Shown one piece after another: positions 43,866-52,404 of a stretch of 64,000 bases of DNA (position 1 is the first letter of the stretch; every line of letters starts with the position of its first letter). Origin of the DNA: DGNJ01 sp002388905 (GTDB lineage Bacteria > Pseudomonadota > Gammaproteobacteria > Pseudomonadales > Porticoccaceae); contig DAITSJ010000002.1 in assembly GCA_036843405.1 (NCBI GenBank), forward strand, positions 124,001 through 188,000. The letters run 5' to 3'. The notes under the pieces are model-generated. The model did not search any database. It saw only the letters and a program-made list of their open reading frames with translations, and was not told where the DNA came from. A program made the position numbers and the translations under genes.

Positions 43866-45215
43866 TCAACCCCGGAATAGACCCGGGTTCAGGTAGTGCT
43901 TGTTGAGAAGTTTGTAAAATTCCGTGCGGTTGCGGCCGGCGATCCGGGCCGCCTGGGTAACGTTGCCCTCGGTGATCTGCAAAAGCTTAACCAGGTAATC
44001 CCGCTCGAAGCGATCCCGGGCATCGCTGAAGGTGAGTAATTCCTCGGGCTCCTGGCGCAGCGCCTTGGTCACCTGGGCCGCGGAAATCATGCGGCTCGAG
44101 GACAGTATGAAGGTTTGCTCCACCACATTACTCAACTGGCGGATATTGCCCGGCCAGGGCGCGGCGACCAGTATCTCCAGGGCTTCGGGGGAAAAGTGTT
44201 TTCGGGGCACGCCGGCCCCCTCCGCCAGTCCGCGCAGGAAGCGGTTGGCAAGCAGGGGAATATCCTCCCGGCGCTCGCGCAGGGGCGGCAGTTCCAGCAT
44301 GATGACATTGAGGCGGTAGAAGAGATCCTCGCGGAACTGCCCGTCGGCTACGTATTCCTCCAGGTTGCGGTGGGTGGCGGAAATAATGCGGGTGTCCACG
44401 GGAATAGTGCGGTTGGCGCCCACCGGCCTGACCTCCCGCTCCTGAAGGACTCGCAGGAGTTTCCCCTGGAAAGTCAGGGGCATATCGCCGATCTCGTCCA
44501 GAAAGAGGGTCCCACCATCTGCCTCTTCAAACAGGCCCCGGCGATTTTCCGAGGCGCCGGTAAAGGCTCCCTTGACGTGCCCGAACAACTCGGATTCCAG
44601 TAGCTGTTCCGGGATGGCACTGCAATTGACCGCCACGAAAGCGCCGGCGTGCCTGTCGCTGGCCTTGTGTATGGCCCGGGCCAGTAGCTCCTTGCCGGTG
44701 CCGCTTTCGCTCTGGATAAGGATGCTGGTGCCGGATGCCGCCGCCCGCCAGGCGTGCTCCAGGACATCATCCATGATCCGGCTGCAACTGACGATCTCTT
44801 CGCACCAGTCGGCCTTGCCGTTTTCCTCGGCCCCCTGGGGGTTGGCAACGCCGATGGCCTTTTCCAGGTGAAGCAACAACTCCTTGCTGTCGAAAGGTTT
44901 GGTGAAATAGCCAAAGACGCCGCGATTGGTGGCATCGACGGCGTCCGGAATGGTGCCGTGGGCGGTAAGAATGATGACCGGCAATGCCGGGTTGCGGTGG
45001 TTGATACTCTCGAAGAGGGACATACCGTCCATGCCGCCCATGCGCAGATCCGTGATTACCGCATGGGGGTGTACCCTGGCCAGCTTGCCCAGGGCCTCTT
45101 CCCCGCTGGCAGCGGTTTCCACCGCATAGCCCGCAGTCTTGAGCCGCATGGACAAGAGCTTGCAGAGGCTGGGGTCGTCGTCGACCACCAGTACCTTGGC
45201 ATGGGTTCTATCCAT
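43866..45215 (-). CDS. glrR: Sigma-54-dependent response regulator GlrR (QseF)
   Basis: This protein of 449 residues has a receiver domain (phospho-acceptor D56 in ITDLRMGG), a sigma-54 activator AAA+ domain with the Walker A ESGTGKE and the GAFTGA loop in HVKGAFTGASE, and a C-terminal Fis-type helix-turn-helix (ARIAGRNRTEFYKLLNKH). It activates sigma-54 promoters when phosphorylated by GlrK. It is the last gene of the glrK-qseG-glrR operon. Candidate binding sites lie beyond its 3' end, upstream of the BON operon. Confidence 0.95.
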   Translation of the reverse strand: MDRTHAKVLVVDDDPSLCKLLSMRLKTAGYAVETAASGEEALGKLARVHPHAVITDLRMGGMDGMSLFESINHRNPALPVIILTAHGTIPDAVDATNRGVFGYFTKPFDSKELLLHLEKAIGVANPQGAEENGKADWCEEIVSCSRIMDDVLEHAWRAAASGTSILIQSESGTGKELLARAIHKASDRHAGAFVAVNCSAIPEQLLESELFGHVKGAFTGASENRRGLFEEADGGTLFLDEIGDMPLTFQGKLLRVLQEREVRPVGANRTIPVDTRIISATHRNLEEYVADGQFREDLFYRLNVIMLELPPLRERREDIPLLANRFLRGLAEGAGVPRKHFSPEALEILVAAPWPGNIRQLSNVVEQTFILSSSRMISAAQVTKALRQEPEELLTFSDARDRFERDYLVKLLQITEGNVTQAARIAGRNRTEFYKLLNKHYLNPGLFRG

Positions 45216-45231
45216 GTGGTCACCTATCCCG

Positions 45232-45795
45232 TCATTGCTGGCGTCGATCCAGATCGATTGATTTCAGTTCCTCGAGTTTCTTTTCCGTGACCAGGCGCCG
45301 CTGCCGCTCTTCAGCCACCTCTAGCCGCCAGTGGCGATCGAGGGCGAGCCTGTCGAGCAGGTGTGTTTTCTCGAGTTGCGCAAAGGTTTTCAGGTCATCG
45401 CCGGCGCCGGCTTCGGACTCGACACTGGCAAAAAGTGCCAGGGCCTTTTCATGGTCGTAAAAGGGCATTTCCCGAACGCTCAGCAACAGGGCCAGGTTGA
45501 CCTTGTTCAGGGAGCTCGCTTCCGCCGCCACCTGCGATTCGGCTCGTTCATGGAGTGGTTGCAAGTTCCGTACCGGTTGTTGATAAAGCCAGTGGACAAA
45601 GGCCGCCAACGCCCGGATATCGGGTGTCTCCGGCAGGCCCGATGGGGTTTGCGGCGGCATGACGGGAGCCTCACTTTCCTTCGCCGGTACTGACGACGGA
45701 GGAAACTCGCCCGGGAGGTGCTGGCAACCGGATAAAACTGTCGCCAGAAAGCAACAGCCAAAAAAAGCAAAGTAATGGAAAAGCCGGCGGAACAT
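45232..45795 (-). CDS. QseG/YfhG-like lipoprotein
   Basis: This protein of 187 residues has a lipoprotein signal peptide with the lipobox VLSGC at about 24, then a low-complexity spacer, helices and a charged C-terminal coiled coil (EERQRRLVTEKKLEELKSID). It lies between the kinase and the regulator, the position of qseG (yfhG) in enterics, where the lipoprotein helps activate the kinase. Sequence similarity beyond layout is weak. GGGAG precedes the ATG, three bases after the kinase stop. Confidence 0.8.
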   Translation of the reverse strand: MFRRLFHYFAFFGCCFLATVLSGCQHLPGEFPPSSVPAKESEAPVMPPQTPSGLPETPDIRALAAFVHWLYQQPVRNLQPLHERAESQVAAEASSLNKVNLALLLSVREMPFYDHEKALALFASVESEAGAGDDLKTFAQLEKTHLLDRLALDRHWRLEVAEERQRRLVTEKKLEELKSIDLDRRQQ

Positions 45796-45798
45796 GAA

Positions 45799-47244
45799 CT
45801 ATCTCCCTTCTTTCTCTCCCTGAACAATCGGCAGTTCGACGATAACCCGGGTACCCGTTTCGGTATCGCCAATGGCAATCCTTCCGTCGTGCAATTCCAC
45901 ATAGGCGCGGGCAATGGAAAGTCCCAGCCCGGTACCGGCCACGTGCTCGGTCCGCTGGTTCGCTCCCTGGAAAAAGGCCTCGAATACTTTAGCACGTTCG
46001 TCGGCGGGAATACCCGGCCCCTCATCGATCACCTCGATGCGCGCCAGGTCCCCCTCGCGACGAAGACGGATCGTCAGCCGAGCCCCGTGCGGCGAGAATT
46101 TCACCGCGTTGGACATCAGGTTGTCGAAGACCATGCGCAACTTCTCGCCGTCGCCGACAATGGTCACCGGCTCCAGGTCGTCGGTCACCCGCAGGGATTT
46201 GCTTTTGATCCGGATCCGGTGGTCATCGAGAACCCTGCCGAGCTTGTCATGGAGATCGATCCGGGACAGGTGTAGCGTTTCCTGGCGATCCCGGGCCAGG
46301 TTGAACTGGAGCAGGTCCTCTATCTGGTACTGAAGCCGCAATGAATTCTCCCTGAGCAAACCGGCGATCTCCCGTTGTTCGCCATTGAGTGTGCCCACCA
46401 GTTCCTCGGCAAGAAGCTCCGAACCCTCGCGGATACTGGCCAGGGGAGTCTTGAGCTCGTGGGACATATGGCGCAGGAAAGTGACTTTCTGGCCCTCGAG
46501 CTCCAGTATCAACCGGCGCATCCGGTCGAGATTATGGCCAAGGTCCTCGAGGTCCCGGGTCCCGCGCACGACTACCGGTTGCTCGAAATCGCCGCGACCC
46601 AGGCGCCGGATCGCGCCGTTCAGGTGGCGCATGGGCCTGATCACGGTGACGATTAACATCCCGGTCACGAGCAGCACGAGCGGCACCAGCGCCACTGTCT
46701 GCCAGGCCAGAATATCCTTGGCCCGCCGGGCGGAATCCCGCAACTGCCCCGTGGCCTCCCGCACCAGGCCACCACTCTGCGATTCGATAGTCCGGGCGCG
46801 CGCGACCAGATCGCCGAAACGGCTCAGCACATCGCTCATGGCCTGACTCTCCGGCGGCGTCTGTTCAAGTTCCCGCTGAAGTTGCCGTTCCTGGTCGGAA
46901 AGCGCCCTCAGACTCGCCGCCAGATCCCGGTTCAAGTCCAGAGCCATGAGGTTAGCCAGGGACGTCCGATAATCCTCCCGCCAGCTCAGGTAGAGCCGGT
47001 AAAAGTCTTTTTCGCCCAGAATGTTGTACTGGCGGGCACTGCGTTCCATGGCGGTAACGGCTTCCGCCAGTTTCTGCGTGGCGTTGGCACTGCGGGTCGC
47101 CTCGGCAATGGCGCGCTGGCCCTGAACCGTGACCCGGTCCACGTAGAAGGTGGCCGTCACCAGGGCCGCCACCAGGGGAATGATTGCCAGGCCGAAGGCC
47201 AGCAGGATCAGTCCCGGAATAGAGTGTATACGCATAGACGCCAT
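45799..47244 (-). CDS. glrK: Sensor histidine kinase GlrK (QseE)
   Basis: This protein of 481 residues has two membrane helices (about 9-33 and 184-202), a periplasmic helical sensor between them, a HAMP segment (RPMRHLNGAIRRLGRGDF) and the H-box HMSHELKTPLASIREG followed by an HATPase domain (DNLMSNAVKFS, GTGLGLSIA). It transfers phosphate to GlrR. It is the first gene of the operon; the ribosome-binding site is weak, and the second ATG three codons later is an alternative start. Confidence 0.94.
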   Translation of the reverse strand: MASMRIHSIPGLILLAFGLAIIPLVAALVTATFYVDRVTVQGQRAIAEATRSANATQKLAEAVTAMERSARQYNILGEKDFYRLYLSWREDYRTSLANLMALDLNRDLAASLRALSDQERQLQRELEQTPPESQAMSDVLSRFGDLVARARTIESQSGGLVREATGQLRDSARRAKDILAWQTVALVPLVLLVTGMLIVTVIRPMRHLNGAIRRLGRGDFEQPVVVRGTRDLEDLGHNLDRMRRLILELEGQKVTFLRHMSHELKTPLASIREGSELLAEELVGTLNGEQREIAGLLRENSLRLQYQIEDLLQFNLARDRQETLHLSRIDLHDKLGRVLDDHRIRIKSKSLRVTDDLEPVTIVGDGEKLRMVFDNLMSNAVKFSPHGARLTIRLRREGDLARIEVIDEGPGIPADERAKVFEAFFQGANQRTEHVAGTGLGLSIARAYVELHDGRIAIGDTETGTRVIVELPIVQGEKEGR

Positions 47245-47346
47245 GGCGTGTCCGGTATAGCGGAGTGTGAAGGAAAGAACATCATAGCAATTTCCAGGGT
47301 TTTTCCGGGACTGCCCCTGGATCGGGACCCGGCGACCGATAATCTG

Positions 47347-47374
47347 CTGACAAAGGGAACCGAGTTTCTATACT
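47347..47374 (+). promoter_or_regulatory. Sigma-70 promoter for the O-methyltransferase gene
   Basis: CTGACA (47347-47352) and TATACT (47369-47374) are separated by 16 bases, placing the start point about 48 bases before the ATG at 47429. A second TATACT at 47391-47396 has no matching -35. Confidence 0.6.
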
Positions 47375-47428
47375 GAAAGACAGGAAACCCTATACTGAGG
47401 GAAGGCAATTTCAACAGGGGAAACCTCG

Positions 47429-48091
47429 ATGTCCAGAGAAACCCTCAATCTCGACAGTGCGCTCTACGAATACCTGCTCGCCGTCACCGACCGGGAGCCG
47501 GATCTGCTCAGGGAGTTGCGCCAGGAAACCGCGGCCCTGCCCAGCGCAAGAATGCAGATTGCCCCCGACCAGGGCCAGTTCATGGCGCTGCTGGTAAAAC
47601 TGATGGGCGCCAGAAAGACCCTGGAAGTCGGCACCTATACGGGCTACAGCGCCCTGGCTGTGGGGCTGGCGCTGCCCGCCGACGGCCGGGTAGTCTGTTG
47701 CGATGTTTCCCGGGAATGGACGGATATCGCCCGCCGCTACTGGCGGCGCAGCGGTATCGAGGAACGTTTCGAACTGCACCTGCGGCCCGCACTGGAAACC
47801 CTCGACGAGCTCCAGGAAAAGGGCGAAAACGGCAGTTACGATTTCGCTTTTATCGATGCCGACAAGGAGAATTACCCGGAATATTTCGAACGCAGTCTGC
47901 GCCTGTTGCGCCCGGGGGGACTTATAGCCGTGGACAACGTGCTATGGGGCGGTTCGGTCATCGACCCCGACAACCTGGATGAAGATACGGCAGCGATCCG
48001 CCGTTTCAACAGGGACAGGCACGGTGACGAGCGCATCGACCTGGCCATCGTGCCCGTGGGCGACGGCCTTACCCTGGCACTGAAACGGTGA
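47429..48091 (+). CDS. Class I SAM-dependent O-methyltransferase (catechol/caffeoyl-CoA type)
   Basis: This protein of 220 residues matches the cation-dependent O-methyltransferase family: the SAM motif LEVGTYTGYSALAVGLALP, the acid residue in AFIDADKENY and a C-terminal GLIAVDNVLWGG. Members methylate catechol-type hydroxyls using a divalent metal. The acceptor is unknown. An AGGGG site precedes the ATG and a sigma-70 promoter is visible. The gene is divergent from glrK. Confidence 0.9.
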   Translation: MSRETLNLDSALYEYLLAVTDREPDLLRELRQETAALPSARMQIAPDQGQFMALLVKLMGARKTLEVGTYTGYSALAVGLALPADGRVVCCDVSREWTDIARRYWRRSGIEERFELHLRPALETLDELQEKGENGSYDFAFIDADKENYPEYFERSLRLLRPGGLIAVDNVLWGGSVIDPDNLDEDTAAIRRFNRDRHGDERIDLAIVPVGDGLTLALKR

Positions 48092-48220
48092 AGTGATTCC
48101 CGGCCAACATCGCGATTTTGCCTATACTGACGAAAGCAGGCCGGGACGGTACGCACCGTTATTTCAGACCAACAATTTTTTCGAATCCCCGTAATCCGGC
48201 AAAACCCAAGGAGGCAAACC

Positions 48221-48604
48221 GTGAAAAATCATGTCATCAGCCGCTACACGTGCTATTTCCTGCTGCTGCTTTTCACCACGGCAGGCATTCAGGGCCAGGC
48301 GGTTGCCGCCATGGTGGGCACTGACCAGATTGCCGCCGAGGTAACCGGTGAACAGCAACGGCAGGAACTGCGAAATTTTCTGCAGCGCAACGATGTACGG
48401 GCGCAACTCACGACCCTGGGCGTGGACCCGGGCGATGCCCAGGACAGAATCGCCAGCCTCACCGACAGCGAAGTCCGGAGTCTCTATCAGCAGGTCGGCG
48501 ACCTGCCCGCCGGCGGCAGTGCCCTAGGCACAGTTGCCCTGGTTCTGCTGATCCTCATTCTCCTCGACGTGGCGGGGGCCACCGACATTTTCCCCGGCGT
48601 CTGA
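48221..48604 (+). CDS. PA2779 family protein (copy 2)
   Basis: This protein of 127 residues is a paralogue of the product at 42469-42852 and shares DPGDAQDRIASLTDSEV-type segments and the C-terminal ALGTVALVLLILILLD and TDIFPGV. It has a signal-like N-terminus. It starts at a GTG with a strong AAGGAGG. A TATACT (48123-48128) is a likely -10. It stands eight bases before the PA2778-type peptidase gene, the standard pairing of these families. Confidence 0.9.
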   Translation: MKNHVISRYTCYFLLLLFTTAGIQGQAVAAMVGTDQIAAEVTGEQQRQELRNFLQRNDVRAQLTTLGVDPGDAQDRIASLTDSEVRSLYQQVGDLPAGGSALGTVALVLLILILLDVAGATDIFPGV

Positions 48605-48612
48605 AGCGACCC

Positions 48613-49569
48613 GTGTCTGTCCCGAAGGAGCCGGCCTGCAAGTATGGCCCGTATCTTTTCCTGATCGCTGCACTATTGCTTGGGGGGTGCGCAGGCGCTC
48701 CCCAGGCGGAAAGGATACTGGCGGCCGAGCCCGAGGAGCTTGCCCGGGAACGGGAACTGAAAGAGGTCCCTTTCTTCCCACAGGAGCGCTATCAGTGCGG
48801 CCCGGCGGCACTGGCGACGGTACTCCGGCACAGCGGCGTCGAGATAACCCCGGAGGAACTCGTCCCCCGGGTCTATCTTCCCGAGCGCCAGGGCAGCCTG
48901 CAGGTGGAGATGGTCGCGGCGGCACGGCAGGCCGGCCGCATCGCCTACCCCATTGCACCCTCGCTGAACGCACTGCTGCGGGAGATACAGGGAGGCCACC
49001 CGGTCCTGGTCCTCCAGAACCTGGGCCTTTCCTGGCTGCCCACCTGGCACTACGCGGTGGCGGTGGGTTACCACCTGAAGGATGCCCATGTGGTCCTGCG
49101 TTCGGGCACCGTCCCGCGCCGGCTGACTCCCTTGCGCGCATTCGAGAACACCTGGCGGCGCAGCAGTTTCTGGGGGGTAATCCTCCTGCGGCCCGGCGAA
49201 TTGCCCGCTACCGGCAACCCCAGGGACTACTTCCTGGCCGTGTCCGACTTTGCCGCCAGCAACCCCGCGGACCAGGCCCTGACCGCTTATGCCGCCGGCG
49301 CCGGGCGCTGGCCGGAAAGCGAGGCCCTGGGCATGGCGGTGGGCAACCTGCACTATCACCGCAACGACCTGGCCTCCGCCGCCCGCGCCTACCGACGGGT
49401 CTTGACCGCCAATAACGACTATGCCCCGGCCCACAACAATCTGGCCCAGGTGCTCCATGAACTGGGGGACGACGACGCACTCATCCACGCCCGGCGGGCA
49501 GTGGCCCTGGGGGGGCCTCACGCCGAACAGTACCGGGATACTCTAAAGACCATCCGGCAGGGCCCCTGA
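48613..49569 (+). CDS. PA2778 family lipoprotein with cysteine-peptidase and TPR domains
   Basis: This protein of 318 residues has a lipobox LLLGGC at 21-26, then a C39-like peptidase domain with C62 in RYQCGPAALATV and H146 in TWHYAVAVGY, and a C-terminal TPR-like part (LASAARAYRRVL, NNLAQVLHELG). It is anchored in the envelope. The start is a GTG with only a weak ribosome-binding site, eight bases after the PA2779 stop, so coupling is likely. The substrate is unknown. Confidence 0.88.
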   Translation: MSVPKEPACKYGPYLFLIAALLLGGCAGAPQAERILAAEPEELARERELKEVPFFPQERYQCGPAALATVLRHSGVEITPEELVPRVYLPERQGSLQVEMVAAARQAGRIAYPIAPSLNALLREIQGGHPVLVLQNLGLSWLPTWHYAVAVGYHLKDAHVVLRSGTVPRRLTPLRAFENTWRRSSFWGVILLRPGELPATGNPRDYFLAVSDFAASNPADQALTAYAAGAGRWPESEALGMAVGNLHYHRNDLASAARAYRRVLTANNDYAPAHNNLAQVLHELGDDDALIHARRAVALGGPHAEQYRDTLKTIRQGP

Positions 49570-49662
49570 CATTCCGTCGCCGTTCGGCACACCCATGCGG
49601 CAATTTCGGCGGTTTCGGGTTATGATTTATCAACAAAGGGCAACACCGGGGAGCCAGCCACC

Positions 49663-51522
49663 ATGAAAACCCTGTCGGTCCTCCTTTTCCTTCTGGCGGC
49701 AAACGGCGCTTTTGCCACGTCCGGCTCCGACGCCCTTTTTCCCAGGCCCGCGGCCCTGGAGCCCGATATCCGGTTCTGGTTGCGCGTCTATACGGAAATC
49801 GATACCGACGGCGGTTTTATCCACGACAGCGACAATCTTACGGTTGTCTACCAGAGTCTGGAATTCGATGCACCCCCCTACAGCCGCGGCCGCACGGCGA
49901 CAATCCGGGAAACCAAGGCCCGTTACCGGGCTATTCTCCTCAAACTGGCATCCGGCGCTCGCACCGGCCTAAGTGACGAGGAAAAGCGGGTACTGGCCCT
50001 GTGGCCACCGGGAACCACCAATGAGCGGCTGCGCCGGGCAGCCTCCTCGCTACGCTTCCAACTGGGCCAGGCGGACCGCTTCCGCGCGGGGCTTATCCGC
50101 TCCGGGCTCTGGCGGGAACATATCATCGAAACGCTGGCGGCCAGGAACCTGCCACTGGAGCTGGCGGCCCTGCCCCATGTGGAATCCTCCTTCAACCCCA
50201 ATGCCTACTCCCGGGTCGGCGCCGCCGGCCTGTGGCAATTTACGCGGCGCACGGGCCGGCGCTACCTGGAAATCGATCACATCGTCGATCAGCGCCTCGA
50301 TCCCCTGGCGGCCACCGAGGCGGCCGCGAGCCTTCTCGCCGACAACTATCAGAGCCTGGACAGCTGGCCGCTGGCCCTGATCGCCTACAACCACGGCGCC
50401 AGTGGCATGAGGCGGGCCGTGGCGGCCATGGGCGGCACCGACATTGTGCCCATTCTCCGGGAATACCAGGGCCCCTACTTCGGCTTTGCCTCGCGCAATT
50501 TCTACCCGTCATTCCTTGCCGCCCTGGAGATCGACCGCAATCCCTCCCGCTATTTCGGAGACCTGAAACCGAAGGGTCCGGACTACTACGACCGCCTGGA
50601 GATGCCCGCCTATATCCCCGCCGCCGAACTGGCCGATGCCCTGGGCATGACAACGGACACCTTACGCCGGCACAACCCGGCCCTGCGGGAAACAGTGTGG
50701 CGCGGCGACAAACATATTCCCCGAGCTTTTGCCCTGCGACTGCCGGGCAATCTGGCAGCGGACCTGGCCTCGGTGCCGGCCGAGGCCTGGCGCCGGGAAC
50801 AGTTACCCGACCGTTTTCACCATGTCCGGCGCGGCGACACCCTTTCCACCATCGCCGCCCGCTACGACACCAGCGTTTCCACCCTGCTGGCCCTGAACGG
50901 GCTGGACAGCCGCCACTTTATCCGGGCCGGCGCCCGTTTGCGCCTGCCCGGCGCCGGCCCCGCGCCGGACGGGCCGCCGGCCCTGGTCCGCGTCGCGCCC
51001 CGCAACCCCTTCCCCGCGTTCGATGAAACCGGGATTGTCGAGACTTCCCCCTCGATAGCGGACGCCGATCTGTCGGTGCCCAGGGCGCCTTTTGCGGTGG
51101 CCGCCAACAACACCATTGAAGTGCAGCCACTGGAGACCCTGGGACACTACGCCGACTGGCTGGGTCTGCCGACCCGGACACTGCGCCGGCTCAACGGCCT
51201 GCGCTACGGCCAGAGTGTGGTGCTTGGCCAAAGCCTGCGGCTCGATTTCTCGGCAACGTCCAAGGACGAATTCCTGACCCGGCGACTGGGCTATCAAAGG
51301 AGCGTGCGCGAAGCTTTTTTTGCCAATTACCGGGTCCGGGAAACCCGTCGCCACGTTATCCAGCCCGGGGAGTCCCTGTGGTCCGTGTGCAATCAGCGCT
51401 ACAAGGTCCCCCTGTGGCTGGTGCGTCACTACAACCCCCAACTGGATCCGGAGCGGCTAAAGCCGGGCGCCGTGGTACGAATTCCCACCCTGGTGGCTAC
51501 CAATACCGCGTCCGACGCCTGA
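49663..51522 (+). CDS. mltD: Membrane-bound lytic murein transglycosylase D
   Basis: This protein of 619 residues has a signal peptide, an SLT domain with the catalytic E174 in LPHVESSFNPNAYS and the following GAAGLWQF, and LysM repeats at about 386-429 (HHVRRGDTLSTIAARYD), about 480-525 (degenerate) and about 565-611 (IQPGESLWSVCNQRY). It cleaves murein to make 1,6-anhydro ends. E. coli MltD has two LysM domains and is a lipoprotein; no lipobox is seen here. It follows the PA2778-type gene by 93 bases. Confidence 0.93.
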   Translation: MKTLSVLLFLLAANGAFATSGSDALFPRPAALEPDIRFWLRVYTEIDTDGGFIHDSDNLTVVYQSLEFDAPPYSRGRTATIRETKARYRAILLKLASGARTGLSDEEKRVLALWPPGTTNERLRRAASSLRFQLGQADRFRAGLIRSGLWREHIIETLAARNLPLELAALPHVESSFNPNAYSRVGAAGLWQFTRRTGRRYLEIDHIVDQRLDPLAATEAAASLLADNYQSLDSWPLALIAYNHGASGMRRAVAAMGGTDIVPILREYQGPYFGFASRNFYPSFLAALEIDRNPSRYFGDLKPKGPDYYDRLEMPAYIPAAELADALGMTTDTLRRHNPALRETVWRGDKHIPRAFALRLPGNLAADLASVPAEAWRREQLPDRFHHVRRGDTLSTIAARYDTSVSTLLALNGLDSRHFIRAGARLRLPGAGPAPDGPPALVRVAPRNPFPAFDETGIVETSPSIADADLSVPRAPFAVAANNTIEVQPLETLGHYADWLGLPTRTLRRLNGLRYGQSVVLGQSLRLDFSATSKDEFLTRRLGYQRSVREAFFANYRVRETRRHVIQPGESLWSVCNQRYKVPLWLVRHYNPQLDPERLKPGAVVRIPTLVATNTASDA

Positions 51523-51527
51523 CTTTC

Positions 51528-51869
51528 CTATCCCAACTGATCGATCATCACGGAATTGGTATAGATCAGGCTGCCGTCGGCGACACTGTGCCCCACCAGG
51601 TGGAAGCGACCCCGCTCGTCCACCGGGTTGAGGTAGACCCGCAATGCGCAATCGCTCAGAGCGCCGCAACCTGGCGGCAACTCCACTTCCAGCGTTTCCT
51701 TGTCGGCCTCAAGAAGGGTTTCGGTTTCCCCGGTTTGCTGCAGGCGCTCTTCCGCGTCCTCCAGCCTCTGGTGATAGTCGCTGTCGATATGGAAGCGGAT
51801 ATTGCCCAACTCCCGGGATTGAGCCTGCTCCGAAGATTTGAGCCAGCCCATAAGGGTCAAGGTATCCAT
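51528..51869 (-). CDS. Uncharacterised small protein
   Basis: This protein of 113 residues is not in a family I recognise. It has a helical, charged segment (DYHQRLEDAEERLQQTGE) and then a strand-rich part with a cysteine pair (C in PPGCGALSDCALRVYL). No signal or membrane segment is evident. AGAGGTG lies six to seven bases before the ATG at 51869, better than a GTG at 51878. It is convergent with mltD, with five bases between them. Confidence 0.7.
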   Translation of the reverse strand: MDTLTLMGWLKSSEQAQSRELGNIRFHIDSDYHQRLEDAEERLQQTGETETLLEADKETLEVELPPGCGALSDCALRVYLNPVDERGRFHLVGHSVADGSLIYTNSVMIDQLG

Positions 51870-51953
51870 AGAATGCACCTCTGTGTGATTTGTCTTATCC
51901 AGTGGTGCCCTGATTATAGATCGGTCCTGGGGCGCCGGTATCGGGCGCTCGGG

Positions 51954-52400
51954 CTATCGCCTCGGCGACTGATTTGCATCAAAAGCCGGACCCCGCCCGC
52001 GTCGGCGAAACGGTCGCGGGGGCACCCCGACCCAGGTCCAGATAACGGTCAGGGCAAACACGCTGTAAATAACGCTGAGCAGCCATGGCGGCCACTGAAC
52101 ATAGAGTATCCGGTCCAGCCAGTGGGCGATGAAGCTCCCGGTATAGGTAACGTCACCGGCCCTTTCGCGCAGGGCCATCTCCAGATCCGTGAGGGGGCAA
52201 AGGACACCCAGCCAGGACTGGGCGACCACCACGACGATGGCACCCAGGTGGCCGATCCGGAACCAGGGGTTTCTCACCCAGCGCCAGCCGCGGCGGTAAC
52301 CGGCGATAATCAGGACGAGACCGGCCACCACGAAGATAACAAAGACGCTGTGGACCAGGAGCACCAGGTCCGCCAGCAAGCGGTAGTGCAGCGACGACAT
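51954..52400 (-). CDS. DUF2784 membrane protein
   Basis: This protein of 148 residues has four hydrophobic helices and the DUF2784 blocks YRLLADLVLLVHSVFVIFVV, WLGVLCPLTDLEMALRERAG and GSFIAHWLD. The function is unknown. The ATG at 52400 lies four bases after the MFS stop, so the two genes are likely co-transcribed. A charged C-terminal tail follows the last helix. Confidence 0.87.
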   Translation of the reverse strand: MSSLHYRLLADLVLLVHSVFVIFVVAGLVLIIAGYRRGWRWVRNPWFRIGHLGAIVVVVAQSWLGVLCPLTDLEMALRERAGDVTYTGSFIAHWLDRILYVQWPPWLLSVIYSVFALTVIWTWVGVPPRPFRRRGRGPAFDANQSPRR

Positions 52401-52404
52401 GGCA

